A DNA stretch of 38,712 nt, taken from Streptomyces populi. GTDB taxonomy: Bacteria > Actinomycetota > Actinomycetes > Streptomycetales > Streptomycetaceae. Numbering within the stretch: the first letter of the stretch is position 1; each line of letters begins with the position of its first letter. Where the stretch lies: NCBI RefSeq assembly GCF_002911015.1, contig NZ_KZ626920.1, forward strand, positions 1 to 38,712. The letters are read 5' to 3'. The position numbers and the translations under genes were made by a program. The notes below the pieces were generated by a model. It made no database searches, had not been told where the DNA came from, and worked only from the letters and a program-made list of their open reading frames with translations. Of this stretch, positions 31,065 through 38,712 are shown piece by piece.

Positions 31065-31967
31065 ATGTCGAACAAAAGTGAGCTGGCAGGCCTCTACTCG
31101 GTCATCGAGGAATCCGCCCGGCTGGTGGACGTGACCTGCTCGCGCGAGACGGTCTGGCCGATCCTGACCGCCTACGAGGACACCCTCGCCCGGGCCGTGG
31201 TGGCCTTCCGGGTGGCCACCGGCGAGCGCAACGCCGGTGACTTCGACTGCCGCTTCACCATGCTGCCCAAGGACATGGACCCGTACGCGGTCGCCCTGCG
31301 AAACGGACTGAGCCAGAAGACCGGCCATCCCGTCGGGAGCCTGCTCGGGGAACTGCACCGCGCGTTCCCCATCGCGAGCAGCGGAATCGACTTCGGGGTC
31401 GTCGGCGGCTTCAAGAAGACCTGGTCCTTCTTCCCCACCGACGACCTCCAGTCACTGTCCGACCTGGTCCGCCTCGCGTCGCTGCCGCCCAGCGTGGCCG
31501 GCAACCTCGACTTCTTCACCCGCCACCGGCTGGCCGACCGCGTCAGCCTGGTGGGCATCGACTACCCGAACAGGTCGGTGAACCTGTACTTCGGCGCGGC
31601 CCCCGAGGAGACCTTCCGGGCCGACGGCATCCGCTCGATCCTGCGCGACGCGCGGCTGGCCGAGCCGAGCGAACGCCTGCTGCGCCTGGGCGAGCAGGCG
31701 TTCGGCATCTACGCCACCTTGACCTGGGACTCGCCGGACGTCGAACGGATCACCATCGCGGCCATGACACCGGATCCCACGACGCTGCCCGTGCGCATCG
31801 AACCCAAGATCGAGCACTACCTGGACGAGGCGCCCTACAGCACCGACGACCGCCAGTTCGTCTACGCCATCACCTCCTCGCCCAAGGGCGAGTACCACAA
31901 GCTCCAGTCGTACTACAAGTGGCAGCCGCGGGTGGAGAACATCCTGCTGGTCTCCGACCACCGATGA
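31065..31967 (+). CDS. ABBA-fold aromatic prenyltransferase, NphB/Fur7 family (copy 2)
   Basis: A 300-residue paralogue of the enzyme at 26474. It keeps the NphB diphosphate set: Asp62 region (GDFDCRFTM), the Lys pair and an aromatic region in GGFKKTWSFFP (Trp where NphB has Tyr121), Asn173/Tyr175 (VNLYFGAAP), Tyr216 (IYATLTW), Arg228, and Lys284 in YHKLQSYY, with Gln where NphB has Gly286. Acceptor-pocket residues thus differ from copy 1 and from NphB. ATG 31065 is close behind GTGGGG. Two prenyltransferases imply either double prenylation, two chain lengths or acceptors, or one copy with altered function. Residue numbers are by alignment to NphB from memory. Confidence 0.95.
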   Translation: MSNKSELAGLYSVIEESARLVDVTCSRETVWPILTAYEDTLARAVVAFRVATGERNAGDFDCRFTMLPKDMDPYAVALRNGLSQKTGHPVGSLLGELHRAFPIASSGIDFGVVGGFKKTWSFFPTDDLQSLSDLVRLASLPPSVAGNLDFFTRHRLADRVSLVGIDYPNRSVNLYFGAAPEETFRADGIRSILRDARLAEPSERLLRLGEQAFGIYATLTWDSPDVERITIAAMTPDPTTLPVRIEPKIEHYLDEAPYSTDDRQFVYAITSSPKGEYHKLQSYYKWQPRVENILLVSDHR

Positions 31968-32005
31968 CGCCGGCACCGGCACCCGGCCAGAGAGGGAAAC
32001 CGACC

Positions 32006-32617
32006 ATGGAACCTGTGAACGTCGCCGTCATCTACTACAGCGCGACCGGCAGCGTGCACGCCCTGGCGCAGGCCGCCGCCGAGGGCGCCCAGAAGGCCGG
32101 CGCCACCGTGCGGCTGCGCAAGGTCCGCGAACTGGCCCCGCAACAGGCCATCGAGGCCAATCCGGCCTGGGCCCGGCACATCCAGGACAGCGCCGACATC
32201 ACCGAGGCGGCCCCGGAGGACCTCGGCTGGGCCGACGCCGTCCTGCTCGGCACGCCGACCCGCTTCGGCAACCCGGCCAGCCAGCTGCGGGCGTTCCTGG
32301 AGACGACCGGCCCGCTGTGGGCGCAGGGCCTGCTCGCGGGCAAGGTGTGCTCGGCCTTCACCGCCTCCAACACCGCCCACGGCGGCCAGGAGTCGACGAT
32401 CCTCGCGCTGTCCAACACCTTCTACCACTGGGGCGGGATCATCGTGCCTCCCGGCTACACCGACCCCGTCCAGTTCAAGACGGGCAACCCGTACGGGACT
32501 TCGCACGTCGCCGCCCTGGGCGCACCCGGCGAGGACACCCTGGAGTCGGCCCGCCACCAGGCCCGGCGCGTCGTCGAGACGGCCGCCGCGCTCAAGGCCG
32601 GCCGCGCGGCCGCCTGA
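32006..32617 (+). CDS. WrbA-like flavodoxin-fold NAD(P)H:quinone oxidoreductase
   Basis: A 203-residue FMN flavoprotein. VAVIYYSATGSVHALAQAAAEG (about 6-27) is the FMN phosphate loop, GTPTRFGNPASQLRAFLETT the second flavin block, and FTASNTAHGGQESTILALSNTFYHWG the WrbA signature. The family reduces quinones by two electrons. In this pathway it could reduce the naphthoquinone to the hydroquinone before prenylation, or help replace the diazonium group by hydrogen after diazotisation; both are inference. ATG 32006 follows AGAGAGGGAAACC. An in-frame extension to 31919 overlaps the prenyltransferase and is not conserved. Confidence 0.92.
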   Translation: MEPVNVAVIYYSATGSVHALAQAAAEGAQKAGATVRLRKVRELAPQQAIEANPAWARHIQDSADITEAAPEDLGWADAVLLGTPTRFGNPASQLRAFLETTGPLWAQGLLAGKVCSAFTASNTAHGGQESTILALSNTFYHWGGIIVPPGYTDPVQFKTGNPYGTSHVAALGAPGEDTLESARHQARRVVETAAALKAGRAAA

Positions 32618-32719
32618 GCACCGGCCGCCCGAGCACCGGCCGGCCACGGCACGGCGGCGGACGCGGGCACGGCGCCCGCGCCCGCCGCCGTCACCCCCGA
32701 ACCCCCAAGGAGAACTCTC

Positions 32720-33094
32720 GTGAACACTGCACTGTGGATCGTCGCGGCAGTGCTGGGCGCAGCATGCCTGGCCGGCGGCGCCATGAAGATCGCCCAGCCC
32801 ACGGAGAAACTGGCGGCCTCGGGCTTCGGCTGGGTCGACGACTTCGGCTCCGGGCCCGTCAAGGCCATCGGCGCCCTCGAGGTGCTCGCCGGAGCGGGAC
32901 TGATCCTGCCCGGCGCCCTCGACGTCGCACCGGTCCTGGTCCCGCTGGCCGCCCTCGGCCTGGTGCTCCTGATGATCGGCGCCGCCGTCACGCACCTGCG
33001 CCGCCAGGAGGCCCAGGCGATCGTGGTGAACGTGTTCCTGCTCGCGGTGGCCGGCTTCGTGGCCTGGGGCCGCTTCGGCCCCTACTCCTTCTGA
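32720..33094 (+). CDS. DoxX-like small membrane protein
   Basis: A 124-residue protein with four hydrophobic helices at about 2-22, 46-66, 70-90 and 98-117, and the DoxX-like family opening VLGAACLAGGAMKIAQP followed by a GFGWVDDF segment. DoxX-like proteins are small quinone-pathway or redox-stress membrane proteins whose biochemical role is poorly known. The position between the WrbA-like reductase and the diazotase-like ligase suggests a redox or quinone-handling role. Start GTG 32720 follows AAGGAGAAC. Only 19 bp separate it from the next gene. Confidence 0.85.
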   Translation: MNTALWIVAAVLGAACLAGGAMKIAQPTEKLAASGFGWVDDFGSGPVKAIGALEVLAGAGLILPGALDVAPVLVPLAALGLVLLMIGAAVTHLRRQEAQAIVVNVFLLAVAGFVAWGRFGPYSF

Positions 33095-33113
33095 CGGCAA
33101 GGGAGAGGCCACG

Positions 33114-34703
33114 ATGAAGGGCTCCACGCTCTACACCTCGATACAGCGGCGCGGCCTGCACATCGGCCTGCTGCCGGCGATGGCCGCGGCGGTGAACCCG
33201 TCGACCCCGATCACCCTCGACCACGACCTGGACGTCTTCCCCGACACGGGACGGCGTCTGACGGTGGCCCGCTACGCCGACCACGTGGACGACCTGGCGG
33301 GACGGCTGTGGGCGGCCGGCGTCCGGCCCGACGAGCACGTCGTGCTCTACAAGACCGCGAACGCCGACCACTGGATGCTCGCCGCGGCGGTGTCACGGAT
33401 CGGCGCCGTCGTGGTGAACCTGTCACCGGCCCTGGACGCCACGACCGTCGCGGTCCTCCTCGAGCGGGTCGGCCGCCCCACCCTGCTCACCGACGGCGCC
33501 AAGCTCGACGTCCTCGCCGAGGTGCCGCTGACGAAGCTCACCCGACGGGTGATCACCGCGAGCGGCGAACGGCCCGGAGCCCTCCCGCTCGCCGGCCTCG
33601 CGGGCGCACCGCGCGTCGCGCCGGTCCTCAGACCCCTCGACGCCGCCGCCGTGATCACCCACACCTCCGGCACCACCGGCACACCCAAGCTCGTGGTGCA
33701 CACCCCCCGCACCCAGGCCGTGCGCCTCGTACCGCAGTGGCGGCTGCTCTCCTTGATGCGCGGGAAGGAGACCGTCGCGATCCACATCCCCTTCGTGCAC
33801 TCCCGGATGGTCGCGGCGATGTCCCTGGCCCTCGCCAAGCAGTTCCCGGTCCTGCTCCTGCGGGAGCCGGACCCCGCCGTCGTCGCGGAACAGTTCCTGC
33901 GCCACCGGCCGGCCCTCGTCGAGGCACTGCCCAACTCCCTGATGGAGTGGGAGGAACTCGCCGACGACACACGGCGCCCGTTCGCGTCGGTGAAGGTCTT
34001 CAGCAGCACCTTCGACGCGATCCACCCGCGCACGATGAGCCGGCTGCTGAAGGCCTCCGGACGGCGCGGGGCCCTGTTCTTCCAGATCTACGGACAGAGC
34101 GAGGTCGGCCCGGCCGTGGGCCGCGCCTACTTCCGCAACTCCGCCCACAAGGCCAACGGCCGCTGCGTCGGCTGGGCCATGCCCAAGGGAGCCGCGAGGG
34201 TCCGCGTGGTCAGCCGGGACGGCAGCACCCCCTCCGAGCGCAACCCGGGCTTCATCGAGGTCGCCTGGGACGGGCTGGCCAAGACGTACTTCGCCGAGCA
34301 GGAGCGCTACGACACCAACCGCGACGGCGACTGGTGGCGCACCGGGGACGTCGGATACCGCACCCGGTTCGGCTGTCTGCACATGCTCGACCGGGAGGTC
34401 GACATGATCCCCGGGGTGCGCAGCTCCCTGGAGGTCGAGGACGTCGTGCTGAGCCGGCTCGACGAACTGAGCGAACTGGTCGTGGTCCAGGGCCCCGGAT
34501 CGAAGCCGGTCCCGGTGATCTGCACCGTCGACGACGAACCGCTGGACCCGCAGCGCTGGCGGGCCGCCGCCGCCGACTTCCCCCAGCTGGCCGCCCCCGT
34601 CCAGATCCCCCAGGCCGAACTGCCGCGCACCGCCACCTTGAAGGTGCAGCGCAACGTACTGACCCACCGCTTCAACCGACAGCCGGACGGCCGGCCGTCC
34701 TAG
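33114..34703 (+). CDS. ANL-superfamily adenylating enzyme, probable ATP-dependent diazotase (CreM/Fur-type)
   Basis: A 529-residue AMP-forming enzyme. ITHTSGTTGTPKLVVHTP (about 181-198) is the P-loop, FFQIYGQSEVGP motif A5, WWRTGDVGY motif A7, and Lys510 in RTATLKVQ the A10 lysine. The superfamily normally makes acyl-CoA, but CreM and its relatives use ATP to activate nitrous acid and diazotise aromatic amines. No carboxylic acid substrate is obvious in the pathway, whereas creE and creD homologues supply nitrite and the aminotransferase supplies an aryl amine, so the diazotase reading is favoured. This would allow the amino group to be removed. ATG 33114 follows AAGGGAGAGG. An ordinary acyl-CoA ligase remains possible. 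Confidence 0.75.
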   Translation: MKGSTLYTSIQRRGLHIGLLPAMAAAVNPSTPITLDHDLDVFPDTGRRLTVARYADHVDDLAGRLWAAGVRPDEHVVLYKTANADHWMLAAAVSRIGAVVVNLSPALDATTVAVLLERVGRPTLLTDGAKLDVLAEVPLTKLTRRVITASGERPGALPLAGLAGAPRVAPVLRPLDAAAVITHTSGTTGTPKLVVHTPRTQAVRLVPQWRLLSLMRGKETVAIHIPFVHSRMVAAMSLALAKQFPVLLLREPDPAVVAEQFLRHRPALVEALPNSLMEWEELADDTRRPFASVKVFSSTFDAIHPRTMSRLLKASGRRGALFFQIYGQSEVGPAVGRAYFRNSAHKANGRCVGWAMPKGAARVRVVSRDGSTPSERNPGFIEVAWDGLAKTYFAEQERYDTNRDGDWWRTGDVGYRTRFGCLHMLDREVDMIPGVRSSLEVEDVVLSRLDELSELVVVQGPGSKPVPVICTVDDEPLDPQRWRAAAADFPQLAAPVQIPQAELPRTATLKVQRNVLTHRFNRQPDGRPS

Positions 34704-34756
34704 CCGGAGCCGGCGCACCTTCCCCGGCTCACCCGTCTTCGAAGGGGACCACTGCA

Positions 34757-35830
34757 ATGACGACACAGGCCACCCTCGCCCGGCTGCGCGAATACATGGT
34801 GGGGCCCTCGCGGTTCATGACCCTGGTGTCCGTGTTCGAGCTGGGCATCGTCGACAGGCTCCGGGCCACCCCGGGCCTGACCGCCGCGCAACTCGCCGAG
34901 GCCGTCGGCGCCGCCCGGCCCGACGCCGTGGAACAGCTCCTGTTCCTGCTGGTCAAAGAGGGCTTCATCGCCCAGGACGAGACCACCGGGGGATACCGGC
35001 TCGACGCCCTCGCCGACGTCGCCGAGAGCGATCTGAAGCGCGCCCTGTCCTACATGAACCTCATCAAGGTGACGGCACTGCGGCAGCTGTTCTACCTCAC
35101 CCAGAGCGTCCGCACCGGCACGGTCGTCGGCCTGAAGGAGCTCTACGGCGCCGAGGGCACCCTGTACGACGCGGTCGACGACCACCAGGACCTCAACGAC
35201 TCCTGGCTGACCCTGATGAACACCGTCACCGCCAACATCGACCCGTGGTTCTTCGCCAACGTCGACATCCCCCCGGGCAGCCAGGTCCTCGACGTCGCCG
35301 GCAACACCGGCCTCGGCGCCATCCACACCTACCGCCACAAGGCGTCCCCCGGCCTGAGGGTCACCACCTTCGACCTGGCGCACAAGGAGACCGAGGCACT
35401 CGCCAACTTCAAGGCCGAGGGCCTCCAGGAACACCTGTCCTTCATCGGCGGCAACGTCTTCGACGAGATCCCCCGAGGCTTCGACGTCGCCCTGATCAAA
35501 CACTTCCTGGACATGTTCGACAAGGCCGACGTCCTCACCATCCTCAAGGGCGTCCACACCTCGCTGAACACCGGCGGCACGGTGCACATCCTCGTCCCCG
35601 TGTACCCCGAGGACATCAAGGAGGCCGGCAACTACAACGTCGACTTCTTCCCCGCCTTCTTCCTCGGCGCCGCCATGGGACAGGGCGGCCCGCAGAAACT
35701 GTCGACCTACCAGAGCTGGCTGGAGGAGGCCGGGTTCGAGGTGACCGCGGCGCTGACCAAGGACTCGAGCGAGATTCCGGCGGACGTCATCCCCGTACAG
35801 GCCATCCTGTCCGCAACGAAGATTGCGTGA
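34757..35830 (+). CDS. SAM-dependent methyltransferase, second copy
   Basis: A 357-residue methyltransferase of the acetylserotonin-O-methyltransferase-like group. An N-terminal winged-helix dimerisation part is about 1-100 (MVGPSRFMTLVSVFELGIVDRL). The Rossmann domain has motif I QVLDVAGNTGLGAIHTY, slightly unusual because DVGGGxG is replaced by DVAGNTG. VALIKHFLDMFDKADVLTILKG and a glycine-rich STLNTGG-like block follow. It shares little with the copy at 25423, so they are not a recent duplication and probably methylate different positions (ring carbon and ring oxygen). Start ATG 34757 follows GAAGGGG. It is 51 bp before metK, which would feed it SAM. Confidence 0.9.
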   Translation: MTTQATLARLREYMVGPSRFMTLVSVFELGIVDRLRATPGLTAAQLAEAVGAARPDAVEQLLFLLVKEGFIAQDETTGGYRLDALADVAESDLKRALSYMNLIKVTALRQLFYLTQSVRTGTVVGLKELYGAEGTLYDAVDDHQDLNDSWLTLMNTVTANIDPWFFANVDIPPGSQVLDVAGNTGLGAIHTYRHKASPGLRVTTFDLAHKETEALANFKAEGLQEHLSFIGGNVFDEIPRGFDVALIKHFLDMFDKADVLTILKGVHTSLNTGGTVHILVPVYPEDIKEAGNYNVDFFPAFFLGAAMGQGGPQKLSTYQSWLEEAGFEVTAALTKDSSEIPADVIPVQAILSATKIA

Positions 35831-35881
35831 CCGGCCGAGCCCGGACTCCACCTGCCCGCCCACCCACAGCCCTGGAGAGCC

Positions 35882-37096
<1,215 letters not shown>

Positions 37097-37139
37097 CCGC
37101 TTCCGGCGCCCGGCAGACCCCGGAGCCGGCCCCCAGCCG

Positions 37140-37179
37140 GCGGGGAGCGACGGCCACCCCCCGTCCCGTCGCTCCCCGC
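37140..37179 (+). terminator. Strong hairpin after metK
   Basis: GCGGGGAGCGACGG (37140-37153) and CCGTCGCTCCCCGC (37166-37179) form a perfect 14-bp stem with a 12-nt loop. There is no T-run, which is common for Streptomyces terminators. It probably separates the metK transcript from adoK-metH, or protects the 3' end of the biosynthetic mRNA. Confidence 0.6.
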
Positions 37180-37266
37180 TCCTCACCCGCCCACCGAGCC
37201 GCCGGCAACCTGCCGTCGCCACGAACGTCCCGCCCCGAGGTTTGCCGAGGCCCAAGGAGTGCTCCC

Positions 37267-38250
37267 GTGCGTGTGGCCGTGACCGGATCGATAGCGACCG
37301 ACCACCTGATGGTGTTTCCCGGACGGTTCGCCGAACAGCTGATCGCCGAACAGCTGGAGCGGGTCTCCCTGTCCTTCCTCGCCGACCGGCTCGAGGTGCG
37401 CCGCGGCGGCGTCGCCGCAAACATCGCCTTCGGCCTCGGCCTGCTCGGCCACCGGCCGCTGCTGATCGGCGCGGCGGGCATCGACTTCGCCGAGTACGAC
37501 ACCTGGCTGCGGGCCGGCGGCGTCGACACCTCCGGCGTCAAGGTCAGCGAGACCCTGCACACCGCCCGCTTCGTGTGCACCACCGACACGGACCAGAACC
37601 AGATCGCCACCTTCTACGCCGGAGCCATGGCCGAGGCCCCCCGCATCGACCTCGCCGCGATCACCGCCCGCTCCGGCCGGCCCGGACTCGTCCTGGTCGG
37701 CGCCGACGACCCCGACGCCATGCTGCGGCACACCGCCACCGCCCACCGGCTCGGCATCCCCGTCGCCGCCGACCCCTCCCAGCAACTGGCCCGCCTCGAC
37801 CGCGAACAGGCCCGGCACCTGGTCGAGGGGGCACGGTGGCTGTTCACCAACGAGTACGAGGCCGCACTGCTGCAGGACCGCACCGGCTGGAACGAACAGG
37901 ACCTCCTCGAGAGGGTCGGCACCTGGATCACCACACGGGGCGCGGACGGAGTGACGCTGGCCGCCCGCGGCGAACCCCGCCTGGCCGTACCGGCCGTGCC
38001 CACCGCCACCATCGCCGACCCCACCGGCGCGGGCGACGCCTTCCGCGCCGGATTCCTCGCCGGCCACGCCTGGCAATGGCCCCACGAACAGGCCGCCCGG
38101 CTCGGCTGCGCCCTGGCCACCACCGTCCTGGAGTCGGTGGGCACACAGGAGTACAAGCTCCTGCCGGCGGAGCTGATCGCCCGGATCGACGCCACCTACG
38201 GCCGCGAGGCCGCCCGCACCGCCGAACCGCGCCTCGCGGGTGCGGCATGA
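37267..38250 (+). CDS. adoK: Adenosine kinase (PfkB family)
   Basis: A 327-residue ribokinase-fold enzyme. VTGSIATDHLMVFPGRF at the start, RRGGVAANIAFGLGLLG, AADPSQQLARLDREQARHL, and IADPTGAGDAFRAGFLAGH (about 250-268, with the catalytic Asp) match mycobacterial-type adenosine kinase as I recall it. It would phosphorylate adenosine released from S-adenosylhomocysteine, pulling that hydrolysis forward and relieving product inhibition of methyltransferases. No SAH hydrolase is inside the window. GTG 37267 follows CAAGGAG. The stop overlaps metH as ATGA. Confidence 0.92.
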   Translation: MRVAVTGSIATDHLMVFPGRFAEQLIAEQLERVSLSFLADRLEVRRGGVAANIAFGLGLLGHRPLLIGAAGIDFAEYDTWLRAGGVDTSGVKVSETLHTARFVCTTDTDQNQIATFYAGAMAEAPRIDLAAITARSGRPGLVLVGADDPDAMLRHTATAHRLGIPVAADPSQQLARLDREQARHLVEGARWLFTNEYEAALLQDRTGWNEQDLLERVGTWITTRGADGVTLAARGEPRLAVPAVPTATIADPTGAGDAFRAGFLAGHAWQWPHEQAARLGCALATTVLESVGTQEYKLLPAELIARIDATYGREAARTAEPRLAGAA

Positions 38251-38712
38251 GCACGCCGCAGCGGCTGCGGGCCGCCGCACTCCGCGAAGCGCTCGCCACC
38301 CGGGTCGTGGTGGCCGACGGCGCGATGGGCACGATGCTCCAGGAACAGGACCCCACGCTCGAGGACTTCGAGAACCTCGAGGGCTGCAACGAGGTCCTCA
38401 ACGCCACCCGCCCCGACATCGTCGCCTCCGTGCACCGCGCCTACCTGGACGCGGGCGTGGACCTGATCGAGACGAACACCTTCGGCGCGAACGCCACGGC
38501 ACTCGCCGAGTACGAGATCGCGGACCGCATCACCGAACTGTCCGAGTCCGGCGCCCGCATCGCCCGCGAGGCCGCCGACGCGTCCACCGCCTCGACCGGC
38601 CGCCGGCGCTGGGTACTGGGCTCGATGGGACCGGGAACGAAACTGCCCACCCTCGGCCACGTCCCGTACCCCGCGATCCGCGACGGCTACCGGCGCAACG
38701 CGGAAGGCCTGA
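38247..38712 (+). CDS. metH: Cobalamin-dependent methionine synthase, N-terminal part (runs off the window)
   Basis: Only the first 155 codons are present; the frame is open at the window edge. RVVVADGAMGTMLQEQDPTLEDFENLEGCNEVLN and GVDLIETNTFGANATALAEY are the start of the homocysteine-binding Hcy domain of MetH; the closeness to MetH rather than MetE or betaine-type enzymes is clear from this block. It would re-form methionine from homocysteine, closing the SAM cycle started by metK and adoK. ATG 38247 overlaps the adoK stop, so translation is coupled. Confidence 0.9.
   Translation, partial: MSTPQRLRAAALREALATRVVVADGAMGTMLQEQDPTLEDFENLEGCNEVLNATRPDIVASVHRAYLDAGVDLIETNTFGANATALAEYEIADRITELSESGARIAREAADASTASTGRRRWVLGSMGPGTKLPTLGHVPYPAIRDGYRRNAEGL

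Noticed and set aside
27918..31358. Very long open frame on the minus strand opposite the acyltransferase, monooxygenase and prenyltransferase genes
   Set aside because: It has no recognisable domain, is Gly/Arg/Ala/Val-rich, and is the usual antisense mirror of GC-rich coding DNA; the plus-strand genes carry clear motifs.
34716..34728. Short match (TTCCCCGG) to the start of the putative TnpB guide, 30 bp before the second methyltransferase
   Set aside because: Eight matching bases are expected by chance in 38 kb of GC-rich DNA, and the alignment breaks on both sides.
35831..35881. Possible SAM riboswitch before metK
   Set aside because: The gap is only 51 bp and shows no riboswitch-like structure.

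Overview
The window is high-GC actinobacterial DNA, almost certainly Streptomyces: it has SARP regulators, rare TTA codons, AAGGAG-type ribosome sites and ATGA/GTGA overlaps. It covers most of a biosynthetic cluster for a prenylated naphthoquinone (meroterpenoid) of the furaquinocin/naphterpin/napyradiomycin kind. The presence of both nitrous-acid genes and a diazotase-like ligase points most to a furaquinocin-like pathway. The exact product cannot be read from sequence.

Layout. (1) 1-3230: two SARP activators flank a TnpB-like gene that has lost key RuvC catalytic residues but keeps an omegaRNA-like 3' hairpin. (2) 3231-8926: a GC-rich gap, a di-domain aromatase/cyclase-like protein, a large protein with two condensation-fold domains that both lack the catalytic histidine, and a small membrane protein. 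(3) 17493-8948, minus strand: a zinc-finger/mini-HTH regulator pair, then the complete mevalonate pathway in the order MK, MDD, PMK, HMGR, HMGS, IDI2, NphT7-type acetoacetyl-CoA synthase. (4) 17750-21330: a flavoenzyme and a lyase of the aspartate-nitrosuccinate (CreE/CreD) route to nitrous acid, followed by a strong terminator. (5) 22588-35830: type III PKS (THN synthase), cupin, aminotransferase, methyltransferase, ABBA prenyltransferase, a TetR ligand-domain-only protein, membrane acyltransferase, FAD monooxygenase, second ABBA prenyltransferase, WrbA-like quinone reductase, DoxX-like protein, diazotase-like adenylating enzyme, second methyltransferase. (6) 35882-38712: metK, adenosine kinase and the start of metH, a SAM supply and recycling module.

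Inferred pathway. Malonyl-CoA gives THN, and the cupin oxidises it to flaviolin/mompain-type quinones. The PLP enzyme adds an amino group (8-amino-flaviolin type), and methyltransferases act with locally made SAM. Nitrous acid from CreE/CreD plus the CreM-like ligase would diazotise the amine so that it can be lost. Mevalonate-derived prenyl diphosphate is attached by one or both prenyltransferases, and the monooxygenase and reductase finish the ring system. No GPP/FPP synthase is present in the window.

Regulation. Direct repeats at 11-bp spacing, typical of SARP operators, lie before SARP2, before the condensation-fold gene, before creE and inside the 3' end of creD. Three of them share one promoter geometry. 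The creD-internal promoter is followed about 110 bp later by an intrinsic terminator, which predicts a short RNA. The only TTA codons I found in genes are in SARP1 and the tnpB-like gene, suggesting bldA control of both.
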